Shown here: positions 8,755-17,622 of the stretch, in pieces
How the letters are laid out: each line of letters opens with the position of its first letter
Numbering within the stretch: position 1 is the stretch's first letter
NCBI RefSeq assembly: GCF_003970695.1
Contig: NZ_CP034570.1
Coordinates: 1,798,001 to 1,862,000, forward strand
Direction: 5' to 3'
DNA length: 64,000 nucleotides
Source: Maribacter sp. MJ134
GTDB taxonomy: Bacteria > Bacteroidota > Bacteroidia > Flavobacteriales > Flavobacteriaceae
Notes under the pieces: generated by a model
What the model was told of the DNA's origin: nothing
The model's database searches: none
The model's input: only the letters and a program-made list of their open reading frames with translations
Translations under genes and position numbers: made by a program

Positions 8755-9477
8755 ATGAATAATTACATTTTTGAATTTATAGGTACCGCTATGCTTATTC
8801 TTATAGGTAACGGTATTGTTGCTAATTTGGTTTTAAAGGAAACAAAAGGTTCCGACCTTGGATGGGTAGGGATATCCTTAGGATGGGGTATTGCCGTATT
8901 TATAGGTGTTTTTATAGCTGCGGACGTCAGCGGGGCACATCTAAATCCGGCCGTCACCATAGGCTTGGCCACCGCAGGAAAATTCACATGGACAATGGTC
9001 CCTGGGTATATTTTAGCTCAAACTCTAGGAGCCATGATGGGTAACATCTTGGTTTGGTTGGCTTACAAGAAACAGTATGAGGCCACTGAAGACCCTAATG
9101 CTATATTGGCAACGTTTTCCACGGCGCCTGCGGTCAGAAGTCCGTTTTGGAATCTAATCACAGAGGCCATTGGCACATTTGCCCTAGTATTTGGGGTCTT
9201 TTACATAGCAGGAGGTGCTGTCGGCGAAGAAACCATATCCTTAGGCTCCTTAGATGCTTTGCCCGTAGCCTTCTTGGTCATGGGAATAGGTTTTGGAATT
9301 GGTGGACCAACGGGGTATGCTATAAATCCTGCCAGAGATTTTGGACCACGTTTACTACATTCCCTGCTACCTCTGAGAAACAAGGGAACAAGTGATTGGA
9401 ACTATGCTTGGGTTCCTATAATAGGTCCTATATTAGGTGCTTTATTAGCAGCTGGAATCTTTTTATTGATAGGTTGA
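8755..9477 (+). CDS. MIP family channel, glycerol facilitator-type aquaporin
   Basis: A 240-residue inner-membrane channel with six helices and both pore loops: SGAHLNPAVTIG (NPA at 64-66) and YAINPARDFGPRL (NPA at 191-193). Asp195 after the second NPA-Arg is characteristic of glycerol-conducting members rather than pure water channels. It carries the long extracellular insertion expected of GlpF-like proteins. A tight run of catabolic genes follows (20 bases to the hydrolase), so glycerol or a small polyol is a reasonable substrate, by inference. Confidence 0.9.
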   Translation: MNNYIFEFIGTAMLILIGNGIVANLVLKETKGSDLGWVGISLGWGIAVFIGVFIAADVSGAHLNPAVTIGLATAGKFTWTMVPGYILAQTLGAMMGNILVWLAYKKQYEATEDPNAILATFSTAPAVRSPFWNLITEAIGTFALVFGVFYIAGGAVGEETISLGSLDALPVAFLVMGIGFGIGGPTGYAINPARDFGPRLLHSLLPLRNKGTSDWNYAWVPIIGPILGALLAAGIFLLIG

Positions 9478-9496
9478 ACAAAATAAAACTTAATTC

Positions 9497-10372
9497 ATGA
9501 AAACTTTTTTATCCTTAATGATCACTATTTTTATGGCCTCCAGCATTTATGCACAAAATATTATACCTATTCCACATGAAACTTCAGAAAATATCACTTG
9601 GGTGGGTGAAGAAAAAGAATACTTTTCGGACATCTGGCAAACCCCAGTGGTGACCAATGTATCAGTCCCGACCATGGAATTGTTTCAACCAGAAAACCCG
9701 AACGGTGTAAGTGTTATTATTGCTCCGGGAGGCGGGTTGTACGCATTGAGTATTGAAAGTGAGGGTACAGCCGTAGCCAAATGGCTGAACAAGAAGGGAA
9801 TTACCGCGTTTGTGCTTAAATACCGATTAGTCCCCACAGGCGAGGATGGTGTCAAAGAAATTTCGGAAGAAGGTGCTACAAATCCACAAAGAATCGGAGA
9901 GCGGGTAGCGCCCGTTATGCCACTATCCATAGCAGATGGCCTTTCTGCAATTGCCTACGTGAGGTCAAATGCATCCTCTCTTAAGCTAGACCCGAATAAA
10001 ATAGGTTTTATGGGTTTTTCTGCGGGCGGCGCAGTGACCATGGGTGTTACTTATAATTATGGAGAAGCTAACCGTCCGGATTTTATTGTTCCAGTGTATC
10101 CTTGGACAACCGTTTTACCCGTACAGCCCGCCCCAAAGAATGCGCCACCAATGCTCGTCATATGTGCCTCTGACGACCCACTAGGATTAGCAAGCGGAAG
10201 CGTTGAGTTGTATTCCTCTTGGCTTAAGATTCAAAAACCAGTAGGCCTACATATGTATGCTAAAGGCGGACATGGATTTGGCATGAAAAAACAAGGTTTA
10301 CCCTCTGATGATTGGATACAGTTATTCTACGATTGGGCAGTAGCGGAAAATATCGTAACACCTTCTAAATAA
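9497..10372 (+). CDS. Secreted alpha/beta hydrolase (acetyl-xylan-esterase/dienelactone-like)
   Basis: A 291-residue exported hydrolase. A Sec signal peptide (cleavage probably after IYA-Q20) is followed by an alpha/beta fold: the oxyanion loop IIAPGGGLYALS (75-86), nucleophile elbow GFSAGG with Ser175, acid in CASDDPLGL (Asp226 or Asp227) and catalytic His259 in KGGHGFGM. This layout matches esterases that act on acetylated sugars in the periplasm. It lies 20 bases behind the aquaporin and 87 bases before an SGNH hydrolase, suggesting a small saccharide/ester-processing cluster ending with the GH20 enzyme. Confidence 0.85.
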   Translation: MKTFLSLMITIFMASSIYAQNIIPIPHETSENITWVGEEKEYFSDIWQTPVVTNVSVPTMELFQPENPNGVSVIIAPGGGLYALSIESEGTAVAKWLNKKGITAFVLKYRLVPTGEDGVKEISEEGATNPQRIGERVAPVMPLSIADGLSAIAYVRSNASSLKLDPNKIGFMGFSAGGAVTMGVTYNYGEANRPDFIVPVYPWTTVLPVQPAPKNAPPMLVICASDDPLGLASGSVELYSSWLKIQKPVGLHMYAKGGHGFGMKKQGLPSDDWIQLFYDWAVAENIVTPSK

Positions 10373-10459
10373 TTTACCCTCATGTTCCTTTAAATGACAT
10401 TTGTCGAAAATGATTTGATAAAACTTTTAAGGCATCTTTATTTATACTTTTAACACCCT

Positions 10460-11116
10460 TTGATGAAAAAACTTCTGATACTTTACCTTTTCATAGCTAC
10501 AATATCCCATGCACAAGAAAATATTCCTTTTGCAGAGGAAGTAGCCAATATTGCAATGAAATATGATACCATTTGGGATAGTTCTAAAGAGACCATCGTA
10601 TTTACGGGAAGTTCCAGTGTTAGACTCTGGAAAAGTTTAGAAGAATCCTTTCCAGAGCATCAAATCATAAACACCGGTTTCGGTGGCTCACAGACATCCG
10701 ACTTATTGTTACATTTAAATAGTCTGGTTTTAAAATATAAGCCGGTTAAAGTATTCATCTACGAAGGCGACAATGATATTTCAGCAAAAAAGAAACTTAA
10801 GGAAATCATACAAACTACAAATGCGATTATACAAGAAATAAGGAATCAAAACCCCTTCACTCAAATTATACTTATTTCTGCAAAACCGAGTATTAGCAGA
10901 TGGAGACTTCGAGGAAAGTACAAACGACTCAACAAAAAGTTTCAAGGTTTAAGTAAGGAGGATATGTACTTAAGTTATGTTGATGTATGGAATCCTATGC
11001 TCGACGGAAGAAAATTAAAAAAGGATATTTTTATAACCGATGGCCTACATATGAACCAAAAAGGCTATGATATTTGGTATACCGCCATGAAAAATTTAGT
11101 AACCGACCTTAATTAA
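10460..11116 (+). CDS. Secreted SGNH/GDSL-family hydrolase
   Basis: A 218-residue exported protein with a short signal peptide (MMKKLLILYLFIATISHAQ). SGNH blocks are visible: FTGSSSVRLW (nucleophile Ser in block I), NTGFGGSQTSD (Gly block), YEGDNDI (Asn105) and TDGLHMNQKGY with Asp194 and His197. Such enzymes are esterases or acetylhydrolases, often on carbohydrates. It ends six bases before the GH20 lipoprotein start, so the two are almost certainly co-transcribed and may deacetylate and cleave the same N-acetyl-sugar polymer. Confidence 0.87.
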   Translation: MMKKLLILYLFIATISHAQENIPFAEEVANIAMKYDTIWDSSKETIVFTGSSSVRLWKSLEESFPEHQIINTGFGGSQTSDLLLHLNSLVLKYKPVKVFIYEGDNDISAKKKLKEIIQTTNAIIQEIRNQNPFTQIILISAKPSISRWRLRGKYKRLNKKFQGLSKEDMYLSYVDVWNPMLDGRKLKKDIFITDGLHMNQKGYDIWYTAMKNLVTDLN

Positions 11117-11122
11117 AAGAGA

Positions 11123-12739
11123 ATGACCAAAAATTTTTTAACGAGATGTTTATTTTTATTGGCCTTAGCGATGGCAGTAATAGCTTGTCAAAAAGAAGAG
11201 AAGAAAAGAATACCGATGCCCACTACAGATTTGAGTAAGGTTAGTTTAATGCCTAAACCCCTCAAGACCGTACCCACACATTCCGCTTTTGCGCTAGACC
11301 AATTTACGGCAATCTATACTGCAAAAGGAGATACCGGTTTTGAACAAGTAGGAAAGTTCCTGTCCAAAAAATTAAAGTCCAAGATAGATTTGGAAATACC
11401 TGTGAATCAAGCCACATCGAATACGGTAGAACGTATTATCTATATCAATCAATCGGATAGTGTTAAGCTTGGGACTCCAGAGGCCTATCAACTTTATATC
11501 AATCAAGATTCCATAATACTCAATGCCAACACGGCAGAGGGTGCATTTAGGGGAATACAGACGTTGAGGCAGCTCGTACCAGAAACGAGCAATGATACCC
11601 TAGCGGAGCAATCCATATGGCCGGTTCCGACAGGAAAGATAACGGACAGTCCAAATTTCGCCTATAGAGGTTCCATGTTAGATGTAGCACGCCATTTTTT
11701 TAGTGTGGAGGATGTAAAGAAATACATTGACCTTTTATCCTATTATAAAATAAACGTGCTACATCTACATTTATCCGATGATCAAGGATGGCGGATAGAA
11801 ATAAAATCATGGCCAAAATTGACCGAGGTAGGAGGCAGCACAGAAGTAGGCGGTGAAGCCGGCGGTTTCTATACCCAAGAAGACTATAAGGAAATTGTGC
11901 GTTACGCGGCAGAACGGTATATGACCATCATACCGGAAATTGATATGCCCGGGCACACCAACGCCGCATCGGTCTCCTATCCGTTTTTAAATGGAAATGG
12001 TAAAATGCCAAAGTTATATGAAGGCACCCATGTCGGTTTTAGCACATTTGATACCAGAAAAGATACAGTATACGCTTTTGTGGATGATGTTGTCCGGGAA
12101 ATTTCGGCGATAACGTCTGGTCCCTATTTCCATATCGGAGGAGACGAAAGCCATGTTACCAAGAAAAAAGATTACATCTATTTTGTAAATAAAGTGGAAA
12201 AAATAGTGCAGAAGTATGGCAAGCGCATGATTGGTTGGGACGAAGTTGCCATTGCGGATATCGATTCCACCTCTATTTCTCACTGGTGGTCTAGCGAAAA
12301 GAATGCGAAAAAAGCAGTTGAAAAAGGAATGCAAATAATTATTTCTCCAGCAAAAAAGGCCTATTTAGACATGTCCTACGATAGTCTATCAAAGCACGGT
12401 TTGCATTGGGCGGCCTATATTCCTGTAGATACCGCCTACGTTTGGTCACCTGAAGAGTATGGCGAGATACCTCTAGAGCATATATTAGGTGTTGAAGCAC
12501 CCCTTTGGTCAGAAACTATAAGTAATATTGATGAATTGGAATATCTGGCCTTTCCAAGAGTTATTGGCTATTCCGAGCTGAGCTGGAGTATTCCCAAAAA
12601 TAGAGATTGGGAGGATTATAAAATACGGTTGGCAGACCAAGCTCCCTTCTTGGATAGGATGAACGTAAAATATTACCCCTCTCCACTTATAGATTGGAAA
12701 AAGAGCAAATTCAGTTATGAAAAAATAGATAAGGACTAA
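11123..12739 (+). CDS. Beta-N-acetylhexosaminidase, GH20 lipoprotein
   Basis: A 538-residue lipoprotein (lipobox VIAC, Cys22) with an N-terminal GH20b domain (about 40-170) and the GH20 barrel from about residue 180. Key segments are RGSMLDVARHFF, HLHLSDDQGWRIEI, PEIDMPGHTNA and HIGGDESH with the catalytic Asp341-Glu342 pair of the substrate-assisted mechanism. It releases terminal GlcNAc or GalNAc from glycans or chitin fragments. The anchor and the neighbouring esterases suggest a periplasmic or surface saccharide-degrading unit. A strong hairpin terminator follows immediately. Confidence 0.93.
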   Translation: MTKNFLTRCLFLLALAMAVIACQKEEKKRIPMPTTDLSKVSLMPKPLKTVPTHSAFALDQFTAIYTAKGDTGFEQVGKFLSKKLKSKIDLEIPVNQATSNTVERIIYINQSDSVKLGTPEAYQLYINQDSIILNANTAEGAFRGIQTLRQLVPETSNDTLAEQSIWPVPTGKITDSPNFAYRGSMLDVARHFFSVEDVKKYIDLLSYYKINVLHLHLSDDQGWRIEIKSWPKLTEVGGSTEVGGEAGGFYTQEDYKEIVRYAAERYMTIIPEIDMPGHTNAASVSYPFLNGNGKMPKLYEGTHVGFSTFDTRKDTVYAFVDDVVREISAITSGPYFHIGGDESHVTKKKDYIYFVNKVEKIVQKYGKRMIGWDEVAIADIDSTSISHWWSSEKNAKKAVEKGMQIIISPAKKAYLDMSYDSLSKHGLHWAAYIPVDTAYVWSPEEYGEIPLEHILGVEAPLWSETISNIDELEYLAFPRVIGYSELSWSIPKNRDWEDYKIRLADQAPFLDRMNVKYYPSPLIDWKKSKFSYEKIDKD

Positions 12740-12741
12740 AC

Positions 12742-12773
12742 AAAAAAGCCTCGACATTTTGTCGAGGCTTTTT
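12742..12773 (+). terminator. Rho-independent terminator after the GH20 gene
   Basis: A perfect 9-bp stem (GCCTCGACA at 12748-12756 with TGTCGAGGC at 12760-12768) and a 3-base loop are followed by a T run, and preceded by an A run. It can therefore work in both directions, ending the 8755-12739 cluster and the convergent DUF5606 transcript. Confidence 0.9.
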
Positions 12774-12791
12774 ATTTGTTCTCATGGGTAC

Positions 12792-13214
12792 CTATTCCTC
12801 AGTAGCATCATCACCGGCCGAATCTTCAGAAAAGTCCGCCATGTTCTTATCCACCAAAATATTGTACCACTGTATTATTTTTTTAATATCACTCGCATAA
12901 ACTCGGTCTTCGTCATAATTAGGAAGTACTTCAAAAAAGTACTCTTCTAACTTTATCTTTTCCGCTTTATGACTTATAGATGTCTTAGCTCCTTTTTCTT
13001 TTACTTGTATATTGAGAAAAACCTCACGTAAAGGCAATTCCTCATCAAGAGTATAGATCGCAATTTCTGAAAGCACACTAACGTTGCTGCGTAAACCTAC
13101 ACTTATCTTTTTACCATCTAATAGGGACTCCGCAACAAAACCAGATCTAGTCTGGGTAATAAGCTGGTACAAGCCCGGTTTCCCGGCAACAGATAATATT
13201 TTTTCCAATCCCAT
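12792..13214 (-). CDS. DUF5606 domain-containing protein
   Basis: A 140-residue protein of the DUF5606 family. The family core is seen at the N-terminus: MGLEKILSVAGKPGLYQL, then FVAESLLDGKKISVG and SEIAIYTLDEELPL. The C-terminal half has VLPNYDEDRVYASDIKKIIQW and an acidic tail. In Bacteroidota it is nearly always next to def (as here, 60 bases away) and mazG. Its function is not known; the conserved linkage hints at a housekeeping role. Confidence 0.9.
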   Translation of the reverse strand: MGLEKILSVAGKPGLYQLITQTRSGFVAESLLDGKKISVGLRSNVSVLSEIAIYTLDEELPLREVFLNIQVKEKGAKTSISHKAEKIKLEEYFFEVLPNYDEDRVYASDIKKIIQWYNILVDKNMADFSEDSAGDDATEE

Positions 13215-13274
13215 GAGCTATACTTAAATTTTGAGCGACAAATATTATATTTTTATAATGATAAACGGAAAGAT

Positions 13275-13865
13275 TTAACGTCCTTTTTTTTGATTTGGAA
13301 AACGCATGCGATAATCCACATTAATTTTACCTTTCGAAATATTGGTCAACCTACCTTTTATGAGTCGTTTTTTCAACGAGGATAACTTATCCGTAAAAAG
13401 CACTCCTTCTATATGATCGTACTCATGTTGAATGACCCGCGCCAAAAGACCATCATAAGTCTTGGTATGCTTTTTAAAATTTTCGTCTAGATAAGTAATT
13501 TTTATCGTGTCTTTTCTGTTAACGTCTTCTCGCACATCGGGAATACTAAGACAACCCTCGTTAAAAGGCCATTCCTCTCCCGTCTCCTCTTCTATCTTCG
13601 CATTTATAAAGACCTGTTTAAAGCCCTTTAATTGCTGCTGTTCATCTGTTGACAATTCTTCATCGTCGGCAAACGGTTCCGTGTCCACCAAAAAAATACG
13701 AATCGCCAAACCTATCTGCGGTGCCGCAAGACCTACCCCGTTCGCATTATACATGGTTTCCCACATATTGGCAAGCAAGTCATTTAATTTAGGATAATCC
13801 TTATCTATATTGGATGCCACTTTTCTTAGAACCGGGTCACCGTAAGCTATTATAGGTAAAATCAT
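13275..13865 (-). CDS. def: Peptide deformylase
   Basis: A 196-residue enzyme that removes the N-formyl group from nascent proteins. All three signature motifs are present: GVGLAAPQ (43-50), EGCLS (103-107, metal ligand Cys105) and QHEYDH (metal ligands His147 and His151, catalytic Glu148). An insertion rich in acidic residues and Gln (about 64-82) between motif 1 and 2 is common in Bacteroidota. It starts with ATG 3 bases downstream of the DUF1919 gene stop, so it is transcribed with ruvX and DUF1919. Confidence 0.96.
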   Translation of the reverse strand: MILPIIAYGDPVLRKVASNIDKDYPKLNDLLANMWETMYNANGVGLAAPQIGLAIRIFLVDTEPFADDEELSTDEQQQLKGFKQVFINAKIEEETGEEWPFNEGCLSIPDVREDVNRKDTIKITYLDENFKKHTKTYDGLLARVIQHEYDHIEGVLFTDKLSSLKKRLIKGRLTNISKGKINVDYRMRFPNQKKGR

Positions 13866-13868
13866 TTC

Positions 13869-14552
13869 TTATTGTTTAAATCTTGTTCGTGTTACACTCG
13901 CCGTATTCAAATAGTTCACTACATCAAAATACAAAAAGGTAAGTTTAAATCTTTTCTTGCCGTTAGGCGGTGCTCCCTTCTTCTTGGATAAATCTTGAAT
14001 GAACTTAATATGCCGGTGCTTGTCCAAGCCTTTTATTTTATAGAAAGAGAAGGATATTTTATTCTTAAAGTTTAGCTTATGAAAAGCCAGGATATCACTT
14101 TCGGTAACTCCCCTCCTATCACAGATACTAAAAAAATAATCGTCCTTATTTTTATGCTTTAGCATGCGTTCCCTTCTTCTATACCACTTTTCCTTAGCTT
14201 CCTCTGGATTTGAGTAATGTTGGAAATGAATCTCTATATCATCTAAAACGCCTATGGGATAATCGTTATGAGCTTCGGGGTACTTAGAAATTTCACGGAA
14301 TTTCAATTCCAATTTCATGTACCTATCAAAATCGTTTAAAAGCTTCATATAACACGGTCCAAATAAAAACAGCCCCACAAAAGGTGTGTTGTAGGGTATT
14401 CCCAACCACTGGTAGACTTGACCTCCCCAGCAATTACGACTGATAAGAACAAACGTTCTATTTTTTAATCTGGTAATATCCTTCTTTTGGTAATAAGAAC
14501 TAAATACATGCCTTATCTTTCTCTTCAAGAAAATTTCTAGTTTCCGTAACAT
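13869..14552 (-). CDS. DUF1919 family protein (polysaccharide biosynthesis-associated)
   Basis: A 227-residue protein recognised as DUF1919 from LKNRTFVLISRNCWGGQV and YNTPFVGLFLFGPCYMKLL near the N-terminus, with YPIGVLDDIEIHFQHY in the middle. The family is found in capsule and exopolysaccharide clusters. I chose the ATG at 14552; a TTG two codons upstream would reach almost to the ruvX stop. Its place between ruvX and def, which normally adjoin, looks like an insertion of a glycan gene into a housekeeping operon. Confidence 0.75.
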   Translation of the reverse strand: MLRKLEIFLKRKIRHVFSSYYQKKDITRLKNRTFVLISRNCWGGQVYQWLGIPYNTPFVGLFLFGPCYMKLLNDFDRYMKLELKFREISKYPEAHNDYPIGVLDDIEIHFQHYSNPEEAKEKWYRRRERMLKHKNKDDYFFSICDRRGVTESDILAFHKLNFKNKISFSFYKIKGLDKHRHIKFIQDLSKKKGAPPNGKKRFKLTFLYFDVVNYLNTASVTRTRFKQ

Positions 14553-14559
14553 ATTCAAA

Positions 14560-14970
14560 TTAGGATCTTTCCAAAAAGGACTGAAGAATAATAGTTGCGC
14601 TTATTTCATCTATCAACGCCTTATTCTTTCGTTGTTTTTTACCCAACCCAGCATCTAACATACTCTGAAAGGCCATTTTTGAGGTGAATCGCTCATCCTG
14701 CCTATGTATTTTTATCGTTGGATGATTCTTGGCCAACTCCTCTAAAAACGGTAGAATTAAAGCTTCTGCTTCTGATGGTTCGTTATTCATTTGTTTGGGC
14801 TCTCCTACCACAAAATCCGTAACGTTTTCATCCGTCATGTATTTTTTCAGGAAAACAAAAATATCTTCAGTCGCCACGGTAGTAAGACCAAACGCTATGG
14901 AACCCATTTCGTCCGTGACCGCAATTCCAGTCCTTTTTAAACCATAATCAATTGCGAGAATTCTTCCCAA
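14560..14970 (-). CDS. ruvX: Putative pre-16S rRNA nuclease / Holliday junction resolvase RuvX (YqgF)
   Basis: A 136-residue RNase H-fold nuclease. Motifs in order are ILAIDYGLKRTGIAVTD (first catalytic Asp), VGEPKQMNN, DERFTS and IDEISATIILQ (last acidic residue). Family members mature the 5' end of 16S rRNA and are also annotated as resolvases. The initiator appears to be TTG at 14968-14970 (giving MGRILAIDYG); no ATG is suitably placed. It is first in a ruvX-DUF1919-def-DUF5606 series and is divergent from dapD. Confidence 0.92.
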   Translation of the reverse strand: MGRILAIDYGLKRTGIAVTDEMGSIAFGLTTVATEDIFVFLKKYMTDENVTDFVVGEPKQMNNEPSEAEALILPFLEELAKNHPTIKIHRQDERFTSKMAFQSMLDAGLGKKQRKNKALIDEISATIILQSFLERS

Positions 14971-14983
14971 TTTAAATTTTTGG

Positions 14984-14991
14984 CAAAAATA
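14984..14991 (-). promoter_or_regulatory. Candidate -7 element for ruvX (TATTTTTG)
   Basis: On the minus strand 14991-14984 reads TATTTTTG, a full match to TAnnTTTG, 13 bases before the ruvX start codon. The implied 5' untranslated region is very short. No clear -33 TTG. Confidence 0.4.
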
Positions 14992-15070
14992 AAGTATAAT
15001 TTGTTATATGTGTCTCTCATGGGAGCTAATTACTGAACTTCAGCCTATATTTGACAAAATTTTAGGAAAA

Positions 15071-15886
15071 ATGACGGATTTAAGAAATACCATAGAAAAA
15101 GCTTGGCAAAACAGAGAGCTTTTAAAAGAAGACCATATTCAAAAAGCGATTAGGGAGGTTATCAATTTAATTGACCTGGGCAAGTTACGTTGCGCAGAAC
15201 CAACCACAGACGGCTGGCAAATAAACGAGTGGGTAAAAAAGGCTGTTGTGCTGTATTTTCCAATTCAAAAGATGGAAACCCTTGAAGCGGGGATATTTGA
15301 ATATCATGATAAAATGCCTTTGAAAAAAGGTTACGCGGAAAAAGGTATACGTGTTGTTCCCAATGCGGTAGCCAGACACGGGGCCTACATATCACCAGGA
15401 ACTATTCTAATGCCAAGCTACGTTAATATCGGCGCTTACGTGGATGAAGGGACAATGGTAGATACATGGGCAACGGTAGGTAGCTGTGCTCAAATAGGAA
15501 AGAACGTACACCTAAGCGGAGGTGTTGGTATTGGAGGGGTGCTAGAGCCACTACAGGCATCACCCGTTATAATTGAAGACAATGCCTTCATTGGTTCTAG
15601 ATGTATCGTTGTTGAAGGAGTGCACGTTGAAACTGAGGCGGTACTCGGAGCAAATGTAGTTTTAACGGCCTCTACTAAGATTATTGACGTCACAAAAGAA
15701 AATCCGATAGAATTAAAAGGTAGGGTTCCCGCCCGTTCAGTTGTTATACCAGGGAGTTATACTAAGAAGTTTCCTGCGGGAGAATTTAACGTGCCTTGTG
15801 CCCTAATTATCGGCACAAGAAAAGAAAGTACCAATAAGAAAACATCGTTGAACGATGCATTGCGGACCTATGATGTTGCTGTCTAA
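15071..15886 (+). CDS. dapD: 2,3,4,5-tetrahydropyridine-2,6-dicarboxylate N-succinyltransferase
   Basis: A 271-residue trimeric left-handed beta-helix acyltransferase of the succinylase branch of DAP/lysine synthesis. The N-terminal MTDLRNTIEKAWQNRELL is the usual DapD start, so I use the ATG at 15071 rather than an upstream in-frame ATG at 15008, which would add 21 untypical residues. Hexapeptide repeats run from about residue 105 (GAYISPGTILMPSYVNIGAY, then VDTWATVGSCAQIG, GVGIGGVLEP). It shares the intergenic region with divergent ruvX. lysA for the last step lies at 40.4 kb. Confidence 0.95.
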   Translation: MTDLRNTIEKAWQNRELLKEDHIQKAIREVINLIDLGKLRCAEPTTDGWQINEWVKKAVVLYFPIQKMETLEAGIFEYHDKMPLKKGYAEKGIRVVPNAVARHGAYISPGTILMPSYVNIGAYVDEGTMVDTWATVGSCAQIGKNVHLSGGVGIGGVLEPLQASPVIIEDNAFIGSRCIVVEGVHVETEAVLGANVVLTASTKIIDVTKENPIELKGRVPARSVVIPGSYTKKFPAGEFNVPCALIIGTRKESTNKKTSLNDALRTYDVAV

Positions 15887-15937
15887 TATTTTGTAGGAAA
15901 TTTATCTTAATTATACTTTTTTGCTTTTTTTTAGTTA

Positions 15938-15945
15938 TAACTTTG
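15938..15945 (+). promoter_or_regulatory. Candidate -7 element (TAACTTTG)
   Basis: TAACTTTG fits TAnnTTTG and lies 34 bases before the glycosyltransferase start at 15980. A T-rich tract with TTTTG ending at 15923 is upstream but only 14 bases away, shorter than the usual -33 spacing. Confidence 0.45.
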
Positions 15946-15979
15946 TTGAACTATTTAGACAATCCTACTTATTCATTGT

Positions 15980-16774
15980 ATGACTAACATAGCAGAGAAA
16001 ATATCGGCCCTGATTATTACCTATAATGAAATGGGTTACATAGAAAAATGTATTGAGTCCGTTTCTTTTGCAGATGAAATCATAGTCGTAGATTCCTTTA
16101 GTACGGATGGTACCTATGAATATCTTCTAAAGCACCCTAAAGTAAAGGTCATACAGCACCCGTTTGAAAACTTTACCGCGCAGAAGTCCTTCACACTTAA
16201 ACAGGCATCCAATGATTGGGTACTATTTTTAGATGCCGATGAAATTGTCTCCCCAACTTTAAAGGATGAGATAACACAAACTGTTGACGGACAGCCTGAG
16301 GAAGTAGCATTTTGGTTCTATAGACAGTTTATGTTCCAAGACGAAAAATTAAGATTTAGCGGTTGGCAGACCGATAAAAACTACCGCCTTTTCAGAAAAA
16401 GTAAGGCCAAGTTTTGTGATCGGAAAATAGTCCATGAAACGTTGGACGTAGATGGAAAGTCTGGTATACTCAATGAAAAACTTATTCATTATTGTTACAA
16501 GAATTACGAGGATTACAAAAGTAAAATGTTAAAATACGGTAGGTTAAAAGCGGTAGAGTCTTTCTACACGGAGAAGTCTTTTAACTATGTTCTTATGTGC
16601 ATTAAGCCAAGTTGGAAGTTCTTCAATCATTATATCCTTAGACTTGGTTTCTTGGACGGTAAAAAAGGATTTTCCGTTTGTTACCTCAATGCGCTTGGTG
16701 TATTGGAACGTTTTAAAGAACTGAAACGACTAGAACAGAAGAATAAATTGGCGTACTATTTAGTGATGCCATAA
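15980..16774 (+). CDS. Glycosyltransferase family 2 (WaaE/KdtX-like)
   Basis: A 264-residue cytoplasmic GT2 protein. The GT-A core shows SALIITYNEMGYIEKCIESV, IIVVDSFSTDGTYEY and the DxD-type FLDADEIVSP (Asp near residue 83). The C-terminal half (FWFYRQFMFQDEKL, GWQTDKNYRLFRK, YEDYKSKMLKYGR) matches the beta-1,4-glucosyltransferase-like enzymes that decorate the LPS inner core. It is convergent with the next GT2 gene and overlaps its end by 19 bases. The acceptor is not determined. Confidence 0.83.
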   Translation: MTNIAEKISALIITYNEMGYIEKCIESVSFADEIIVVDSFSTDGTYEYLLKHPKVKVIQHPFENFTAQKSFTLKQASNDWVLFLDADEIVSPTLKDEITQTVDGQPEEVAFWFYRQFMFQDEKLRFSGWQTDKNYRLFRKSKAKFCDRKIVHETLDVDGKSGILNEKLIHYCYKNYEDYKSKMLKYGRLKAVESFYTEKSFNYVLMCIKPSWKFFNHYILRLGFLDGKKGFSVCYLNALGVLERFKELKRLEQKNKLAYYLVMP

Positions 16775-17586
16775 AAAGTCCATACCCGTTTTTCTCGTTT
16801 GGTATCCTTTCTTATTCCCACATTTTTCGCGATTGATTCTGGTGTTTTGTAACCCCTTTTATGGTCTAGGTGCACGCAAACGGCACTATATCGTAATTGT
16901 TTGGACTTAACACCAAAGTTAAAGAGTCGCTCACCGAGCTCACGATCCTGTCCGCCATACTGCATACGCTCATCAAATCCGTTTACGTTAAGTATGTCTT
17001 TTTTCCATCCAGAGGAATTATGACCGTTCCAACTTGCATTAGTTGGGGTTATCCAATTGAGCAATTTAGAGATAAGACCATTAGCGGTTAGCTTGTTATT
17101 TTTGAAGGTTTGCGGAATTCCTTTTTCTTTAAGCCAATTGATATTGAAACAATTCTGCTTTTGAATATCCTCTAGGGTAATCAATTTAGAAATATTCATG
17201 GGTAACATATAATACCCACCAGAAATAAAGTAACCTTCTTCTTTATTGATATAATGTACCTGTACAAAGTCCTCTCGCGGTATGCAATCCCCATCGGTCA
17301 TGATAATGTATTCGGCAGCACAGGACGATACGGCTTTATTAAGAATTCTAGACTTTTGAAATCCATCGTCTTCCTGCCAAACATGTACTATAGGATAGAA
17401 AACCTCTTTGGACATTTGTTCTAACAGCTCTTTGGTGGCATCCCTAGATCCGTCATCGGCAATGACCACCTCAAAATTCCTGAACGTTTGTTGGTTAAAA
17501 CCCCAAAGGACCTTTTGTAACCATTCTTCGGCATTGTAGGTGCTAACGATAACACTTATTTTGGGAATTTCAACGGTGTCCTTCAT
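16756..17586 (-). CDS. Glycosyltransferase family 2 with galactosyltransferase-type C-terminal domain
   Basis: A 276-residue GT-A enzyme. The N-terminal part has ISVIVSTYNAEEWLQKVL, VVIADDGSRDATKELL and the metal-binding MTDGDCIPREDFV. The C-terminal part contains GWKKDILNVNGFDERM and YGGQDRELGERL, the GT7-C-like domain that sets acceptor specificity in two-part GT2 enzymes (chondroitin synthase-like). Tail-to-tail overlap with the preceding GT2 gene. Likely a cell-surface glycan enzyme; linkage unknown. Confidence 0.83.
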   Translation of the reverse strand: MKDTVEIPKISVIVSTYNAEEWLQKVLWGFNQQTFRNFEVVIADDGSRDATKELLEQMSKEVFYPIVHVWQEDDGFQKSRILNKAVSSCAAEYIIMTDGDCIPREDFVQVHYINKEEGYFISGGYYMLPMNISKLITLEDIQKQNCFNINWLKEKGIPQTFKNNKLTANGLISKLLNWITPTNASWNGHNSSGWKKDILNVNGFDERMQYGGQDRELGERLFNFGVKSKQLRYSAVCVHLDHKRGYKTPESIAKNVGIRKDTKREKRVWTFYGITK

Positions 17587-17614
17587 AATAGTACAAAAAT
17601 ATAAAAGTCTTATC

Positions 17615-17622
17615 TATCTTTG
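17615..17622 (+). promoter_or_regulatory. Candidate -7 element (TATCTTTG)
   Basis: TATCTTTG matches TAnnTTTG, 65 bases upstream of the ATG at 17688 in the space between divergent glycosyltransferase genes. Downstream of it an A/T inverted repeat (CTATTTAA 17639-17646, TTAAATAG 17661-17668) lies in the leader. Confidence 0.4.

Noticed and set aside
15008-15070. Upstream start for DapD
   Set aside because: Adds 21 residues not found in the family, which begins at the MTDLRN-type start.
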